From: SAR324 cluster bacterium | Lineage (GTDB): Bacteria > SAR324 > NAC60-12 | Length of the DNA stretch: 64,000 bases | Direction of reading: 5' to 3' | NCBI GenBank assembly: GCA_028281495.1 | Contig: JANQJU010000049.1 | Location: 1 to 64,000, forward strand | Shown here: positions 36,290 through 45,398 of the stretch, piece after piece | Layout of the letters: every line of letters starts with the position of its first letter | Numbering within the stretch: the stretch's first letter is position 1 | Notes under the pieces: model-generated | The model's database searches: none | Told to the model about the DNA's origin: nothing | The model's input: only the letters and a program-made list of their open reading frames with translations | Made by a program: the position numbers and the translations under genes

Positions 36290-38275
36290 TTAACACGCCC
36301 TCTGGCGTTGCTTTTCCTCCCAAAGTTGGCAATGACCCAAGCGGCAGGCTTGTTTGAAATCTTCACAACTCTGTTGTGTTTGATTGAGGGTTTGAAACAG
36401 AATGCCGCGGTTGACATAGGTCTGTATATGATTGGATTGAAGCCGGAGGGCCGAGTTGTAGTCTTGCAAGGCTTGTTCAAAGTGTCCCAAGTGAAAATAG
36501 GCTGCTCCGCGTTCACTATAGGCCACCACCTGCTGCGGATTCCATTCCAGTACTTGAGTATAATCCCGAATCGCCGATTCATATTGTTTTAGATAAAAGT
36601 AAGTCAGCGCTCGAAACTGGTAGGCATCGATGTAATCTGGAACCAAGCGGATGGCTTCGTTGTAATCGGCAAGTGCTTGTTCATGCTGACCCAAATAGTT
36701 GAAAGCGGCAGCTCGATTGAGATAAGCACTCAAAAATTTTGGATCGAGTGTAAGGGTCTGATTGTAGTCTTGGATGGCCTGAGTTGTTTGTTCTAAATGC
36801 GAAAATGCCAATCCACGGTTGTAGTAATTTTCAGCATGTCGCGGATTGAGTTGTACGGCGCGATTGTAATTCCGAAGTGCCAAAGTCAGATTTCCCAAAT
36901 CAAAGTAGGCCAAACCTCGGCTCAGATAAGCCATGAAATAATCTGGATTGATTTGAATGGCACGGTCCAAATGATAAAGTGCTTGCTCGTATTCTCCCTT
37001 TTTCTCTAAAAGGCGCCCAAGATCTGCATGAGCGGCCCAAGCATCAGGATGATGTTGCAAGGTGGTTCGCCATAACCTTTCTGGTGATTGATAATTGGGA
37101 ACTTGTAGGGTCGTCAGTATACCCCATACACAAAGAATCCCTACAGCCATTCCTTTCCAAAGAATTTCCATATTTTTCTGAATCGCCAATTTTCTGATGC
37201 TGAACAATCCGATTCCTGCCAAAATGAACAATGGCAGACTTGGAAGGTGCATCCAATGGTCCGCCACGAAACTGAATTGTGTCCAAGCATTGTTGATCAT
37301 CCCGGACACCGGAAATAAGGAAATCCCAAATGCTGCCAATCCCAAAAGTAGGGGTCTTCCCCATTGAAAATATTTGCTGCTTAAGACCAAAGCAATCACA
37401 GAGAGACTGAGGAGGGGGAGGTAAGTAGTGAGAGAAGCGAAATCAAAATTCCACTTAGGATATGTAAAAACCAAAGGGTAGGGAACGATCCATTTCGAAA
37501 TGTAAAAAAAAGGAACATGGGCCGCTGTTATGAGGCGTTCGATCAGAGATCGATCATAACTGGCTCCGGTCGCGCCAAAGGCATTGACCTCAAACCAAAT
37601 GCGAAACGTTCCCATGATGATTGCTATGGCAACGAAGGGGAGCACTTCTTTCCAGCGCAATTTTTGTTGGGGGAATTGCCATACTTGCACCACAATCAAT
37701 AATATTGGGAGCATGATCGTTGAAGTCTTACTCAATAGCGCACTAAAAAAAAAGAAGAGTGCACCCACAAACCATCCCCAATGAGCACGTTCACGAAAAA
37801 TCAGATAGCAGGCAAAAGCGAGCAAATAAAAGGGAAGTGAGACCACGTTTTTGCGTTCGGAAATCCAGGCTACCGTTTGCACATGAACCGGATGGAGTGC
37901 AAACGCCATGCTGATCCACCATGCTCCTGGGATACGACGCCAAAGCAAGATCCCCCATAAAAGGACGACCCCTACAAGATGAAAGCCGACATTCACCCAA
38001 TGGGTGACCGAAAGATTCAACCCCCACCATTGACGTTCTATCCAAAACGTTGTTCGTGTGATCGGCAAGTAAGGCCAAAGTTGGCTATTATCCGTAGGGT
38101 TCAACCAAATCCGTTTCCATCCCATAGGATCATTCATCACAGGGTCTTCAATGAAGAACTCTTTATCATCAATCAAAAATCCAGCTTCGTGGACGGGAGC
38201 ATATGCGGCAAGGGTTGCAGCGATCAACAACACCCATTGAATGCACATGATTTTAGAAGGAAGGGAAAGCTGCAT
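36290..38275 (-). CDS. TMTC-like multi-pass membrane protein with C-terminal TPR repeats
   Basis: A 661-residue protein. The first 400 residues contain about ten transmembrane helices, with an acidic pair early on (FLIDDKEFFIEDP) in the first loop, as in GT-C-fold glycosyltransferases and TMTC proteins. The last 250 residues are about seven consecutive TPRs with the usual pattern (for example A-x-x-Y-x-R-A-x-x-x-NP). Bacterial members of this architecture are poorly characterised; transfer of a sugar from a lipid carrier is a plausible role, not one shown by sequence alone. It is convergent with mrp and has a weak ribosome site. Confidence 0.85.
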   Translation of the reverse strand: MQLSLPSKIMCIQWVLLIAATLAAYAPVHEAGFLIDDKEFFIEDPVMNDPMGWKRIWLNPTDNSQLWPYLPITRTTFWIERQWWGLNLSVTHWVNVGFHLVGVVLLWGILLWRRIPGAWWISMAFALHPVHVQTVAWISERKNVVSLPFYLLAFACYLIFRERAHWGWFVGALFFFFSALLSKTSTIMLPILLIVVQVWQFPQQKLRWKEVLPFVAIAIIMGTFRIWFEVNAFGATGASYDRSLIERLITAAHVPFFYISKWIVPYPLVFTYPKWNFDFASLTTYLPLLSLSVIALVLSSKYFQWGRPLLLGLAAFGISLFPVSGMINNAWTQFSFVADHWMHLPSLPLFILAGIGLFSIRKLAIQKNMEILWKGMAVGILCVWGILTTLQVPNYQSPERLWRTTLQHHPDAWAAHADLGRLLEKKGEYEQALYHLDRAIQINPDYFMAYLSRGLAYFDLGNLTLALRNYNRAVQLNPRHAENYYNRGLAFSHLEQTTQAIQDYNQTLTLDPKFLSAYLNRAAAFNYLGQHEQALADYNEAIRLVPDYIDAYQFRALTYFYLKQYESAIRDYTQVLEWNPQQVVAYSERGAAYFHLGHFEQALQDYNSALRLQSNHIQTYVNRGILFQTLNQTQQSCEDFKQACRLGHCQLWEEKQRQRAC

Positions 38276-38394
38276 GTGGACCGGACCGAACTAGCAATTG
38301 TTATGGGGATATGCTATTGGAGCAAATCAGTATTCTTGAAGTTTTGAGAGGGGATTGCTGTGAACCATCGCACCCGATTTAGTGAGGAAATTAC

Positions 38395-38790
38395 ATGACA
38401 CCACACGATTTGTTAGAAGATTTCTTGCAAGAAATTTTGGACGCTTTAATCAACTTAGATTTTGAATTGCTCCATTGGGCACAAAATCCAAGGGATACCA
38501 AACAACTCCAACGTATCTATTCTCTGTTTCATAAAGTCAAATATGACTGCAACATCATCGGTGCAAAAAAACTACAACGCATTGCAGAAGCTACCGAAGG
38601 ATTGATTGTTGAGGTTCAATTACACATATACGATATTCAAAATTTTCCTGTTGAAACCTTTCGCAAGTCAGCGGATGCTTTCACGGCAATCGTCCGCAAT
38701 TTACTGCGGGATGGGGTTGAAGGGGATCGAGAATACACAGGACTCATCCAAAGGTTAGAAAGAGAAACAAAAGCAATTCAAAGTATTTAA
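38395..38790 (+). CDS. Orphan HPt-like phosphotransfer protein
   Basis: A 131-residue helical protein resembling a histidine phosphotransfer domain. The central segment RIYSLFHKVKYDCNIIGAKKLQRIAEA aligns with the HPt core of the CheA-like protein later in the window (FRHFHTLKGNAGAVGLTLIENIA). The phospho-histidine (His46) and Lys49 are kept, but the usual glycine after it is Tyr50. The protein may thus still accept phosphate, or be a degenerate binding domain. GAGGAAA precedes the ATG. It is 118 bp upstream of ftsH on the same strand, and is not attached to a kinase. Confidence 0.72.
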   Translation: MTPHDLLEDFLQEILDALINLDFELLHWAQNPRDTKQLQRIYSLFHKVKYDCNIIGAKKLQRIAEATEGLIVEVQLHIYDIQNFPVETFRKSADAFTAIVRNLLRDGVEGDREYTGLIQRLERETKAIQSI

Positions 38791-38908
38791 ATTTAAGGGA
38801 ATGTCGAGCACGCAGATACATGATTTTGAATACCCTTTTTGAAAAAAATACGGTAATTATTAAGTTTATTAGTCAAGCTTTATTCCCTAAAATTTTGGAG
38901 GTAAAACA

Positions 38909-40711
38909 GTGAACGCATTTTTTAAAAATATCGGGATTTGGGTGGTTATTGGGGTTGTAATGCTGCTCTTGTTTAATTTGTTGAGTACTCCTACCACGGT
39001 GGACCAGAGGACCTCATTCTCTGACTTTTTGCATCAAGCGGAAGCTGGCAATTTCAATGAGGTCGTCATTCGTGGCAACGAAATTATCGGCATTGGAACC
39101 GATCAACAAATGGTTCAAACTTTGGCTCCCGATTATCCGCAACTGATCGATTATTTGGAACAGTATCAAGTAGGAGTTCGTGTTGAACCGCCTTCCCAAG
39201 GCGGGCTGTTTCTGGCTATTTTGAACAGTTGGCTTCCTATGTTGTTGATCATTGGCATCTGGATCTTGTTCATGCGCCAGCTGCAAGGAGGGAGTAACAA
39301 GGCCTTAGGGTTTGGGAAAGTCCGCGTTCGCATGATCGATAAAGCCGAAAACAAGATTACATTCAATGACGTTGCTGGAATTGATGAGGCCAAAGAAGAA
39401 CTGACTGAAATTGTGGAATTCCTAGCCGATCCCCAAAAATTTGAAAAGCTTGGTGGCGAGATTCCACGAGGAGTTTTGTTAATCGGTAGCCCAGGCACTG
39501 GGAAAACCCTCATGGCAAAAGCCATTGCTGGAGAAGCAGGCGTTCCGTTCTTTAGCATCAGCGGCTCTGATTTTGTAGAAATGTTTGTTGGGGTTGGCGC
39601 GAGTCGAGTCCGTGATCTGTTTGAACAAGGAAAGAAATACGCACCTTGTATCATTTTCATCGATGAAATTGATGCGGTCGGCCGAAGCCGTGGTGCTGGT
39701 TTGGGTGGAGGAAATGACGAGCGAGAACAAACCCTCAATCAGTTGCTGGTTGAAATGGATGGATTCGATACCAATGACGGAGTGATTATTATTGCTGCCA
39801 CCAACCGCCCGGATGTGCTTGATCCCGCCTTGCTTCGCCCAGGACGATTTGACCGGCACATCACAGTACCCATCCCTGATATTTCTGGACGGGAGGCCAT
39901 CCTGAATGTTCATACCGGTGCCATTAAATTGGCAGAAGATGTTGACCTGAAAGTGATTGCACGTGGGACTCCGGGGTTTACCGGTGCGGACCTTTCTAAC
40001 CTGACCAATGAAGCGGCTTTGTGGGCGGCTCGAAACAACAAACCAGCTGTCACTACTGAAGATTTTGAGTATGCCAAAGACAAAGTATTGATGGGAACAG
40101 AACGCCGTAGTTTGTTGATCACTGATGAAGAAAAAGAAACGACTGCTTACCACGAAGCCGGACATGCTTTGGTCGCCGCATCCATTCCAGATGTGGATCC
40201 AGTACATAAAGTTACGATCATTCCTCGTGGGAGAGCCTTAGGGTTGACTCAATTGCTCCCGTTGGAAGATCGTCATAGTCACACAAAAAAAAGTCTATTA
40301 GGGCACATTGCCATGACAATGGGGGGGAGAGCAGCAGAGCATCTTGTGTTCAATCGTTTCACCACAGGTGCGAGCGACGACTTGAAAAAAGCAACCGACT
40401 TGGCTCGTAAGATGGTTTGCCAGTGGGGAATGAATGAGAAGCTTGGCCCGCTATCTTGTGCAGAAGGTGATGGGCAAACATTTTTAGGGCGCGATTTAAT
40501 GGTTCACAAATCTTACAGCAATGAAACTGCACAGCTAATCGATTCTGAAGTCAAAGATATCATTAACAAGTGCTACAGCCGAGCCAGGGAAATCTTGGTC
40601 ATTCACCGCCAAGCACTAGAATATCTGGCTAAGTTGTTAATCGAAAAAGAAACTTTAGATGGCGAAGAGGTAAAAAGAGCCATCCAAGAGTTTTCTCCCG
40701 TGATCAACTAA
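38909..40711 (+). CDS. ftsH: ATP-dependent zinc metalloprotease FtsH
   Basis: A 600-residue membrane AAA protease that degrades membrane and regulatory proteins. Two transmembrane segments (about 9-25 and 105-122) bracket a short periplasmic domain. Walker A is GSPGTGKT (193-200), with Ser where most FtsH have Pro; Walker B is IIFIDE (248-253); the zinc motif is HEAGH (415-419). The C-terminus is shorter than in many FtsH proteins but the M41 domain is complete. The GTG start at 38909 has a strong GGAGG. It heads a run of housekeeping genes with cdaA and ybbR downstream. Confidence 0.97.
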   Translation: MNAFFKNIGIWVVIGVVMLLLFNLLSTPTTVDQRTSFSDFLHQAEAGNFNEVVIRGNEIIGIGTDQQMVQTLAPDYPQLIDYLEQYQVGVRVEPPSQGGLFLAILNSWLPMLLIIGIWILFMRQLQGGSNKALGFGKVRVRMIDKAENKITFNDVAGIDEAKEELTEIVEFLADPQKFEKLGGEIPRGVLLIGSPGTGKTLMAKAIAGEAGVPFFSISGSDFVEMFVGVGASRVRDLFEQGKKYAPCIIFIDEIDAVGRSRGAGLGGGNDEREQTLNQLLVEMDGFDTNDGVIIIAATNRPDVLDPALLRPGRFDRHITVPIPDISGREAILNVHTGAIKLAEDVDLKVIARGTPGFTGADLSNLTNEAALWAARNNKPAVTTEDFEYAKDKVLMGTERRSLLITDEEKETTAYHEAGHALVAASIPDVDPVHKVTIIPRGRALGLTQLLPLEDRHSHTKKSLLGHIAMTMGGRAAEHLVFNRFTTGASDDLKKATDLARKMVCQWGMNEKLGPLSCAEGDGQTFLGRDLMVHKSYSNETAQLIDSEVKDIINKCYSRAREILVIHRQALEYLAKLLIEKETLDGEEVKRAIQEFSPVIN

Positions 40712-40886
40712 ATCTTCGGGCATCGCATTATCCGCCTTTTTTTTTCTCTCCCAATCGCTGCGGATTGTGCTGGATGCCTTTGCCCCCAAACTCGCAATTC
40801 CTCTGAAAGTTCGATCTTTTGGAACGCTCTGTGCTTAATGTGGATGTGAGTGTTTCCAATGCTTGATGATCCACAATGGGCCGATT

Positions 40887-41846
40887 ATGGCAGAATTTCT
40901 TCAAAATTTAGGTTGGCAGCAATTTTTAAATAACGTGGGGTGGCAGGATTTCTTTGACGTCTTGCTTCTGACGTTTATTTTTTATCGAGTCTTGATGCTC
41001 ATTAAGGGCACAAGAACGATTCCGATGCTGATTGGTTTCTTTTTAATTTTAGCAGTATATCTGCTGTCGCGCTTGCTGGAACTGGAGGCCACGGGTTTAC
41101 TGTTGGATAATTTGGCAAGTTCCTTGGTTCTTGTTTTAGTTATTCTATTCCAATCAGACATTCGCAACGCGCTCGCACAGTTTGGATTGATCACTTTCTT
41201 AACGGGTAGCAACCAAGTGACAAAGGATGTGATTGATGAAGCCTTGCAAGGAGCCGTCACGATGGCACGTGATCGGGTGGGGGCATTGATCGTGTTTGAA
41301 CGAGAAGTGGGGCTTCGCAATATCATTGAAAAAAGCACATCCCTGGACTCGCTGACGAGCAAAGAATTGTTACTGAGCATCTTCCATCCCACGTCACCGC
41401 TCCACGATGGTGCTGTGATCATTGATCGGAAGGGGCGCTTGGTGGCAGCAAGATGTTTATTGCCCATTTCTACCAGTTCTAAGATCAGCCCCATTTTAGG
41501 CACCCGCCATCGCGCGGCAATTGGCATTACGGAAGAAACTGATGCGGTTGTTTTGGTAGTCTCGGAAGAACGCAGCGAAATCAGCTTGAGCTATCGAGGT
41601 AGCTTGGTTCGGGGCACACAAGGCAAAGACATTCGAAGGTTGCTCTTCGAGTGGCTAGGCGTCAAACGACAAGACGATCACAAAGCCAGCAAGTGGTTCA
41701 AACGTTGGACCTTAGGCAAATTGTCGCAAAAAACAGAAGATGCATTTACTAGTGAATCTATAACCAAGATTCAACTGCCACCAGAAAAAGTCGAAGTCAC
41801 CGAAGAAGACGAAGACGAAGAAAAGTCGGCGGCAGCAACTGTATAA
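40887..41846 (+). CDS. cdaA: Membrane diadenylate cyclase CdaA (DacA)
   Basis: A 319-residue protein with three N-terminal transmembrane helices (about 22-40, 45-63, 78-90) and a DAC domain (about 105-260) that condenses two ATP into cyclic di-AMP. The diagnostic DGA (174-176) and RHR (207-209) motifs are intact. The C-terminal tail is acidic. The start at ATG 40887 gives MAEFLQNLGWQ, the usual CdaA opening; two earlier in-frame starts (40863, 40866) have no ribosome site. It is followed by a YbbR-domain gene, its normal partner and regulator. The usual next gene, glmM, is absent. Confidence 0.94.
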   Translation: MAEFLQNLGWQQFLNNVGWQDFFDVLLLTFIFYRVLMLIKGTRTIPMLIGFFLILAVYLLSRLLELEATGLLLDNLASSLVLVLVILFQSDIRNALAQFGLITFLTGSNQVTKDVIDEALQGAVTMARDRVGALIVFEREVGLRNIIEKSTSLDSLTSKELLLSIFHPTSPLHDGAVIIDRKGRLVAARCLLPISTSSKISPILGTRHRAAIGITEETDAVVLVVSEERSEISLSYRGSLVRGTQGKDIRRLLFEWLGVKRQDDHKASKWFKRWTLGKLSQKTEDAFTSESITKIQLPPEKVEVTEEDEDEEKSAAATV

Positions 41847-41886
41847 TCCCGCTCTCAAACAATTTGATCTACTTCATATTCTTAAA

Positions 41887-42897
41887 GTGTTCACCGTGCG
41901 CAAATTAACCCACAACTTACCCTTCAAGTTGCTTTCTTTGTTATTGGCCGTTTTTGTTTGGTATTTGGCAGAACAAGGAGCACAGCCGGAAGAACGCAAT
42001 TTTTTTGTGCCTTTGGTGTTCACCAATTTCCCTCCTAATATGCAAATCACCTCGGATGTTCCACCGCGTGTGAACATTTCCGGTCGAATCCGACGACGCG
42101 ACCTCCGTAGCTTTGACCCTTCGGAAGCGCAAGCTGTCATCGACTTGAGCAATGTCACAGCAGGTACTTTCCAATACACATTGACCGATCAGAATATTTC
42201 AGTGCCGAAAGAATTCTCTATAGTAAGAATCAACCCCTCGCAAATCGAACTCGTGATTGAAGAGGTGGTGGAAAAAGAAATGAGCATCATTGCTCGTTAT
42301 CAAGGACAGTTGAAAAAAGGCAATATCCTACAACGTATTGAAATCGTTCCTAATGTGGTCCGACTTCGGGGTGCAAAATCTCTGATCGATCCGATTGATT
42401 CCATTTTCACTACAGAAATCAACCTGCAAGATCTGGATCAATCTATCGAACTCAGTGTCGGGTTAGATATTCCCAACAAAAGCTTGGAACCAATGAACAA
42501 ACACGTGGAATCCTACAAAGCCCAAATTACGGTTTCCAGTTTACCAATCAAAAAAGTGTTCAATGATGTCCAAGTGCAGTTGATGAATCAAAAATATGTG
42601 ACCCGCATAAATCCTAAGTCGATCACCATGTATCTCGAAGGCCCAGAAGAGTTGTTAAACAAGATGGATTCGTCTCAAATTTTCGGTAGTGTCGATCTCA
42701 CCCAATACCCCCCTGGAAGCTACTGGGTAATTCCGGAGCCAATTATTCCGGAAAACATCACCTTACTCCAGCAATGGCCACAAGTTTCCTTATGGGTGAA
42801 ACCACAAAAGTTATCGTTTGACCAAAACCCAAAACCCTCTCCCTCTGAATCCTCTGTCACAACCCCTTCCCGGCCTGTGGAGAAAGTCCAACTGTAA
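41887..42897 (+). CDS. YbbR-domain protein (CdaR-like regulator of CdaA)
   Basis: A 336-residue protein with one N-terminal transmembrane helix (LLSLLLAVFVWYLA) and three to four YbbR-like beta domains outside the membrane, each with the pattern of alternating hydrophobics ending in P-x-x-V-x-v-x-G. CdaR proteins of this kind bind and modulate CdaA. The C-terminus is proline- and serine-rich. The start codon is GTG at 41887 or GTG at 41896; neither has a strong ribosome site, and translation is probably coupled to cdaA 40 bp upstream. Confidence 0.85.
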   Translation: MFTVRKLTHNLPFKLLSLLLAVFVWYLAEQGAQPEERNFFVPLVFTNFPPNMQITSDVPPRVNISGRIRRRDLRSFDPSEAQAVIDLSNVTAGTFQYTLTDQNISVPKEFSIVRINPSQIELVIEEVVEKEMSIIARYQGQLKKGNILQRIEIVPNVVRLRGAKSLIDPIDSIFTTEINLQDLDQSIELSVGLDIPNKSLEPMNKHVESYKAQITVSSLPIKKVFNDVQVQLMNQKYVTRINPKSITMYLEGPEELLNKMDSSQIFGSVDLTQYPPGSYWVIPEPIIPENITLLQQWPQVSLWVKPQKLSFDQNPKPSPSESSVTTPSRPVEKVQL

Positions 42898-42919
42898 TCT
42901 GCCAACCGGGAAAGAAGCT

Positions 42920-44395
42920 ATGAAAGACATCATTATCAACTACACACCGCATGAAACCCGCATTGCGGTGATGGAACACGGCCAAGTCGCTGAACTGTAT
43001 TATGAACGTCAAAAAGAAAGAGGAATTGTTGGTAATGTATATAAAGGAAAAGTTCTAAAAGTCTTACCCGGAATGGAAGCTGCTTTTGTCGATATTGGTG
43101 TGGAACGCGCCGCTTTTTTATATATTGACGATATCCTGCCGGATGACGTGCTCTTCAATGCCTCAGAATCCCAGAACTCCTTCCGCAAAGACGACCGACC
43201 GCCGATTGAAGATCTGATTGAAGAAGGCCAAGACATTCTGGTTCAGGTTGCGAAAGGTCCTATTGGAACGAAAGGTGCCCGGATTACCAATCACATCTCG
43301 TTGCCTGGACGCAATTTAGTTTACATGCCCGCCGTTACCACCTTGGGAGTCTCCCGCCAAATCACCGATTCCGAAGAACGCCAACGCCTCAAAGAAGTGA
43401 TCAATCGATTGCGACCTGAAAAAGCAGGGTTTATCATTCGAACGGTTGCCGAAGGACGTGCAGAGGATGATTTGAAGTCTGATTTGAATTACCTCGTTTC
43501 ATTATGGGATGGCATTGTTCAACAGTTTCAAGAATTGGAAGCTCCCGCGCTCCTGCACGGAGATTTGGATGTTATCTTTCGAAGCATCCGAGACATTCTC
43601 TCGCCTGAAATTCGGCGCATGATCATTGATGACAAACTCCAGCACAAAGAAGTCAAAGGCTTTCTGAAGACGTTCTTGCCTCGATATTGCTCCATCCTGG
43701 AGTATTTCACCAAGGATGTCCCCATTTTTGATCACTATGGCATTGAAGCCGAAATCGACCGGGCTTTAGGACAAAAAGTCTGGCTGAAATCAGGAGGATC
43801 TCTGGTGATTGATCAAACTGAAGCACTGACGACCATTGACGTGAATACAGGACGGTTTGTTGGTCAAGAAAGCCATGAAAAAACGATTCTCAAAACCAAT
43901 CTGGAGGCGGTGGAGGAATTGGTATATCAGCTACAATTGCGTAACATCGGCGGGATCATTATCATCGATTTCATTGATATGGAGGTCAATGAACACAAGC
44001 AACGGGTCTACCAAGCCCTGAAAGAACAACTGAAACACGACAAGGCTCGCAGTAAAATTCTGCAAATCAGTGAGATGGGGTTGGTTGAAATGACCCGTAA
44101 GCGAGATCGGGAAAATATCGCCCGCTACCTTTGTGACCCCTGTCCTTATTGTGAAGGCACAGGGCGGATCAAGTCGATATCAACGATCAGCTACGAAATT
44201 TTTCGCGAATTGTACCGCAGTCGTCCCCGCAACAAAAATGGCTCCATGGTGGTTTACATTCATCCGGATGTGCAGGAATACTTGCTCAACGAGCCCGATC
44301 TCACCAAGGAAGTGGAGCAAAGTTTAGGGCAGAGCGTGACCTTCAAGCCGATGGGCACCCTGCATCATGAACAGTTTGAGGTTTATGTGTATTAA
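42920..44395 (+). CDS. rng: Ribonuclease E/G family endoribonuclease
   Basis: A 491-residue RNase G-type enzyme, without the long C-terminal scaffold of RNase E. The N-terminal S1-like domain contains FVDIGVERAAFLYIDD. Catalytic Asp307 lies in TTIDVNTGRF and Asp350 in IIIIDFIDM. The zinc-link cysteines are Cys408 and Cys411 in CPYCEGTGR. It processes 16S rRNA 5' ends and some mRNAs. I chose ATG at 42920, giving MKDIIINYTPHETRIA with GGGAAAG upstream; a longer in-frame reading would start inside ybbR. Its 3' end overlaps rluD by 11 bp. Confidence 0.95.
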   Translation: MKDIIINYTPHETRIAVMEHGQVAELYYERQKERGIVGNVYKGKVLKVLPGMEAAFVDIGVERAAFLYIDDILPDDVLFNASESQNSFRKDDRPPIEDLIEEGQDILVQVAKGPIGTKGARITNHISLPGRNLVYMPAVTTLGVSRQITDSEERQRLKEVINRLRPEKAGFIIRTVAEGRAEDDLKSDLNYLVSLWDGIVQQFQELEAPALLHGDLDVIFRSIRDILSPEIRRMIIDDKLQHKEVKGFLKTFLPRYCSILEYFTKDVPIFDHYGIEAEIDRALGQKVWLKSGGSLVIDQTEALTTIDVNTGRFVGQESHEKTILKTNLEAVEELVYQLQLRNIGGIIIIDFIDMEVNEHKQRVYQALKEQLKHDKARSKILQISEMGLVEMTRKRDRENIARYLCDPCPYCEGTGRIKSISTISYEIFRELYRSRPRNKNGSMVVYIHPDVQEYLLNEPDLTKEVEQSLGQSVTFKPMGTLHHEQFEVYVY

Positions 44396-45398
44396 AGACG
44401 AAGATGAAATCCATCGGCATCTCGTTTCACAAAGCGAAGTGGGCCAACGGTTGGATGTCGTTTTAAGCCGTCTTCCTGAGGTGCACTCTCGTGCGGCCGC
44501 TCAACGGCTAATCAAATCTCAACGGGTTCAAGTGAACGACCTAACAGCTTCCGGAGCTTACAAGGTCCGTTTGGAAGACCAAATTCTATATTCATTACCC
44601 CCACCCGAAACTTCTGAAGTACTTCCTGAGCCGGGGTTGCTCGATATCTTGTATGAGGATGCGAGCCTCATTGTTGTGAACAAAATGCCTGGCGTGGTCG
44701 TACATCCAGCACCGGGACACGCTACGGGAACCTTGGTCAATTTCTTACTGTACCATTGCCAAGACTTGGCAGGTATTGGCGGAGTGAAGCGCCCAGGTAT
44801 TGTCCATCGTCTAGACAAGGACACGTCTGGAGTATTAGTGGTTGCAAAATCCGATGAGGCGCATACGGGTTTGGTTGAGCAGTTTCAGGTGCATTCCATC
44901 CACCGCAAATACCAAGCCCTGGTGTGGGGGGGGCCATTGCTCCAATCAGGAACTATTAAAGCTCCCATTGGGCGCAATCCCCACAATCGAAAAAAAATGG
45001 CGGTTGTGGAAACGGGAAAACCCGCTACCACGCATTGGAAGGTTCTCACTCGTTTCCGCTATTTCACCCTGTTGGAATGCCGTCTGGAAACTGGACGCAC
45101 CCACCAAATCCGCACTCATCTTACCTCACAGAACATGCCTCTATTGGGGGATCCTCAATATGGAAGTTCTCGTCTCAACCGTTTCCGGTCCGTCCCTCCT
45201 TCGATATGGGATTGCCTTTCTCAGTTTGATCGACAGGCGTTACATGCTGAAACCTTAGGGTTTGTGCATCCTATTCGGCAGGAATACCTTGAATTTCATA
45301 CCCCGCCCCCATCCGATTTTCGAGAAGTGCTCAATGCTTTGAATGAGTGGGAAAAGCACTTGAGCGGATCTTCTCAAGCTAAGAAAGGGGAAACCTGA
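44385..45398 (+). CDS. rluD: 23S rRNA pseudouridine synthase, RluD-type
   Basis: A 337-residue enzyme of the RluA/RluD family that isomerises uridines in 23S rRNA. An S4-like RNA-binding domain opens the protein (RLDVVLSRLPEVHSRAAAQRLIKSQRVQVN), followed by the catalytic core with Asp144 in HRLDKDTSGVLVVAK. The conserved RTHQIRTH segment is present. TGAGG a few bases before the ATG at 44385 supports this start and gives an 11-bp overlap with rng. The 3' end overlaps the convergent CheA-like gene by 20 bp. The exact uridine targets are inferred from family only. Confidence 0.92.
   Translation: MCIKDEDEIHRHLVSQSEVGQRLDVVLSRLPEVHSRAAAQRLIKSQRVQVNDLTASGAYKVRLEDQILYSLPPPETSEVLPEPGLLDILYEDASLIVVNKMPGVVVHPAPGHATGTLVNFLLYHCQDLAGIGGVKRPGIVHRLDKDTSGVLVVAKSDEAHTGLVEQFQVHSIHRKYQALVWGGPLLQSGTIKAPIGRNPHNRKKMAVVETGKPATTHWKVLTRFRYFTLLECRLETGRTHQIRTHLTSQNMPLLGDPQYGSSRLNRFRSVPPSIWDCLSQFDRQALHAETLGFVHPIRQEYLEFHTPPPSDFREVLNALNEWEKHLSGSSQAKKGET

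Noticed and set aside
40733..40746. Terminator after ftsH
   Set aside because: A run of nine T is present but the bases before it form no stem longer than three pairs.
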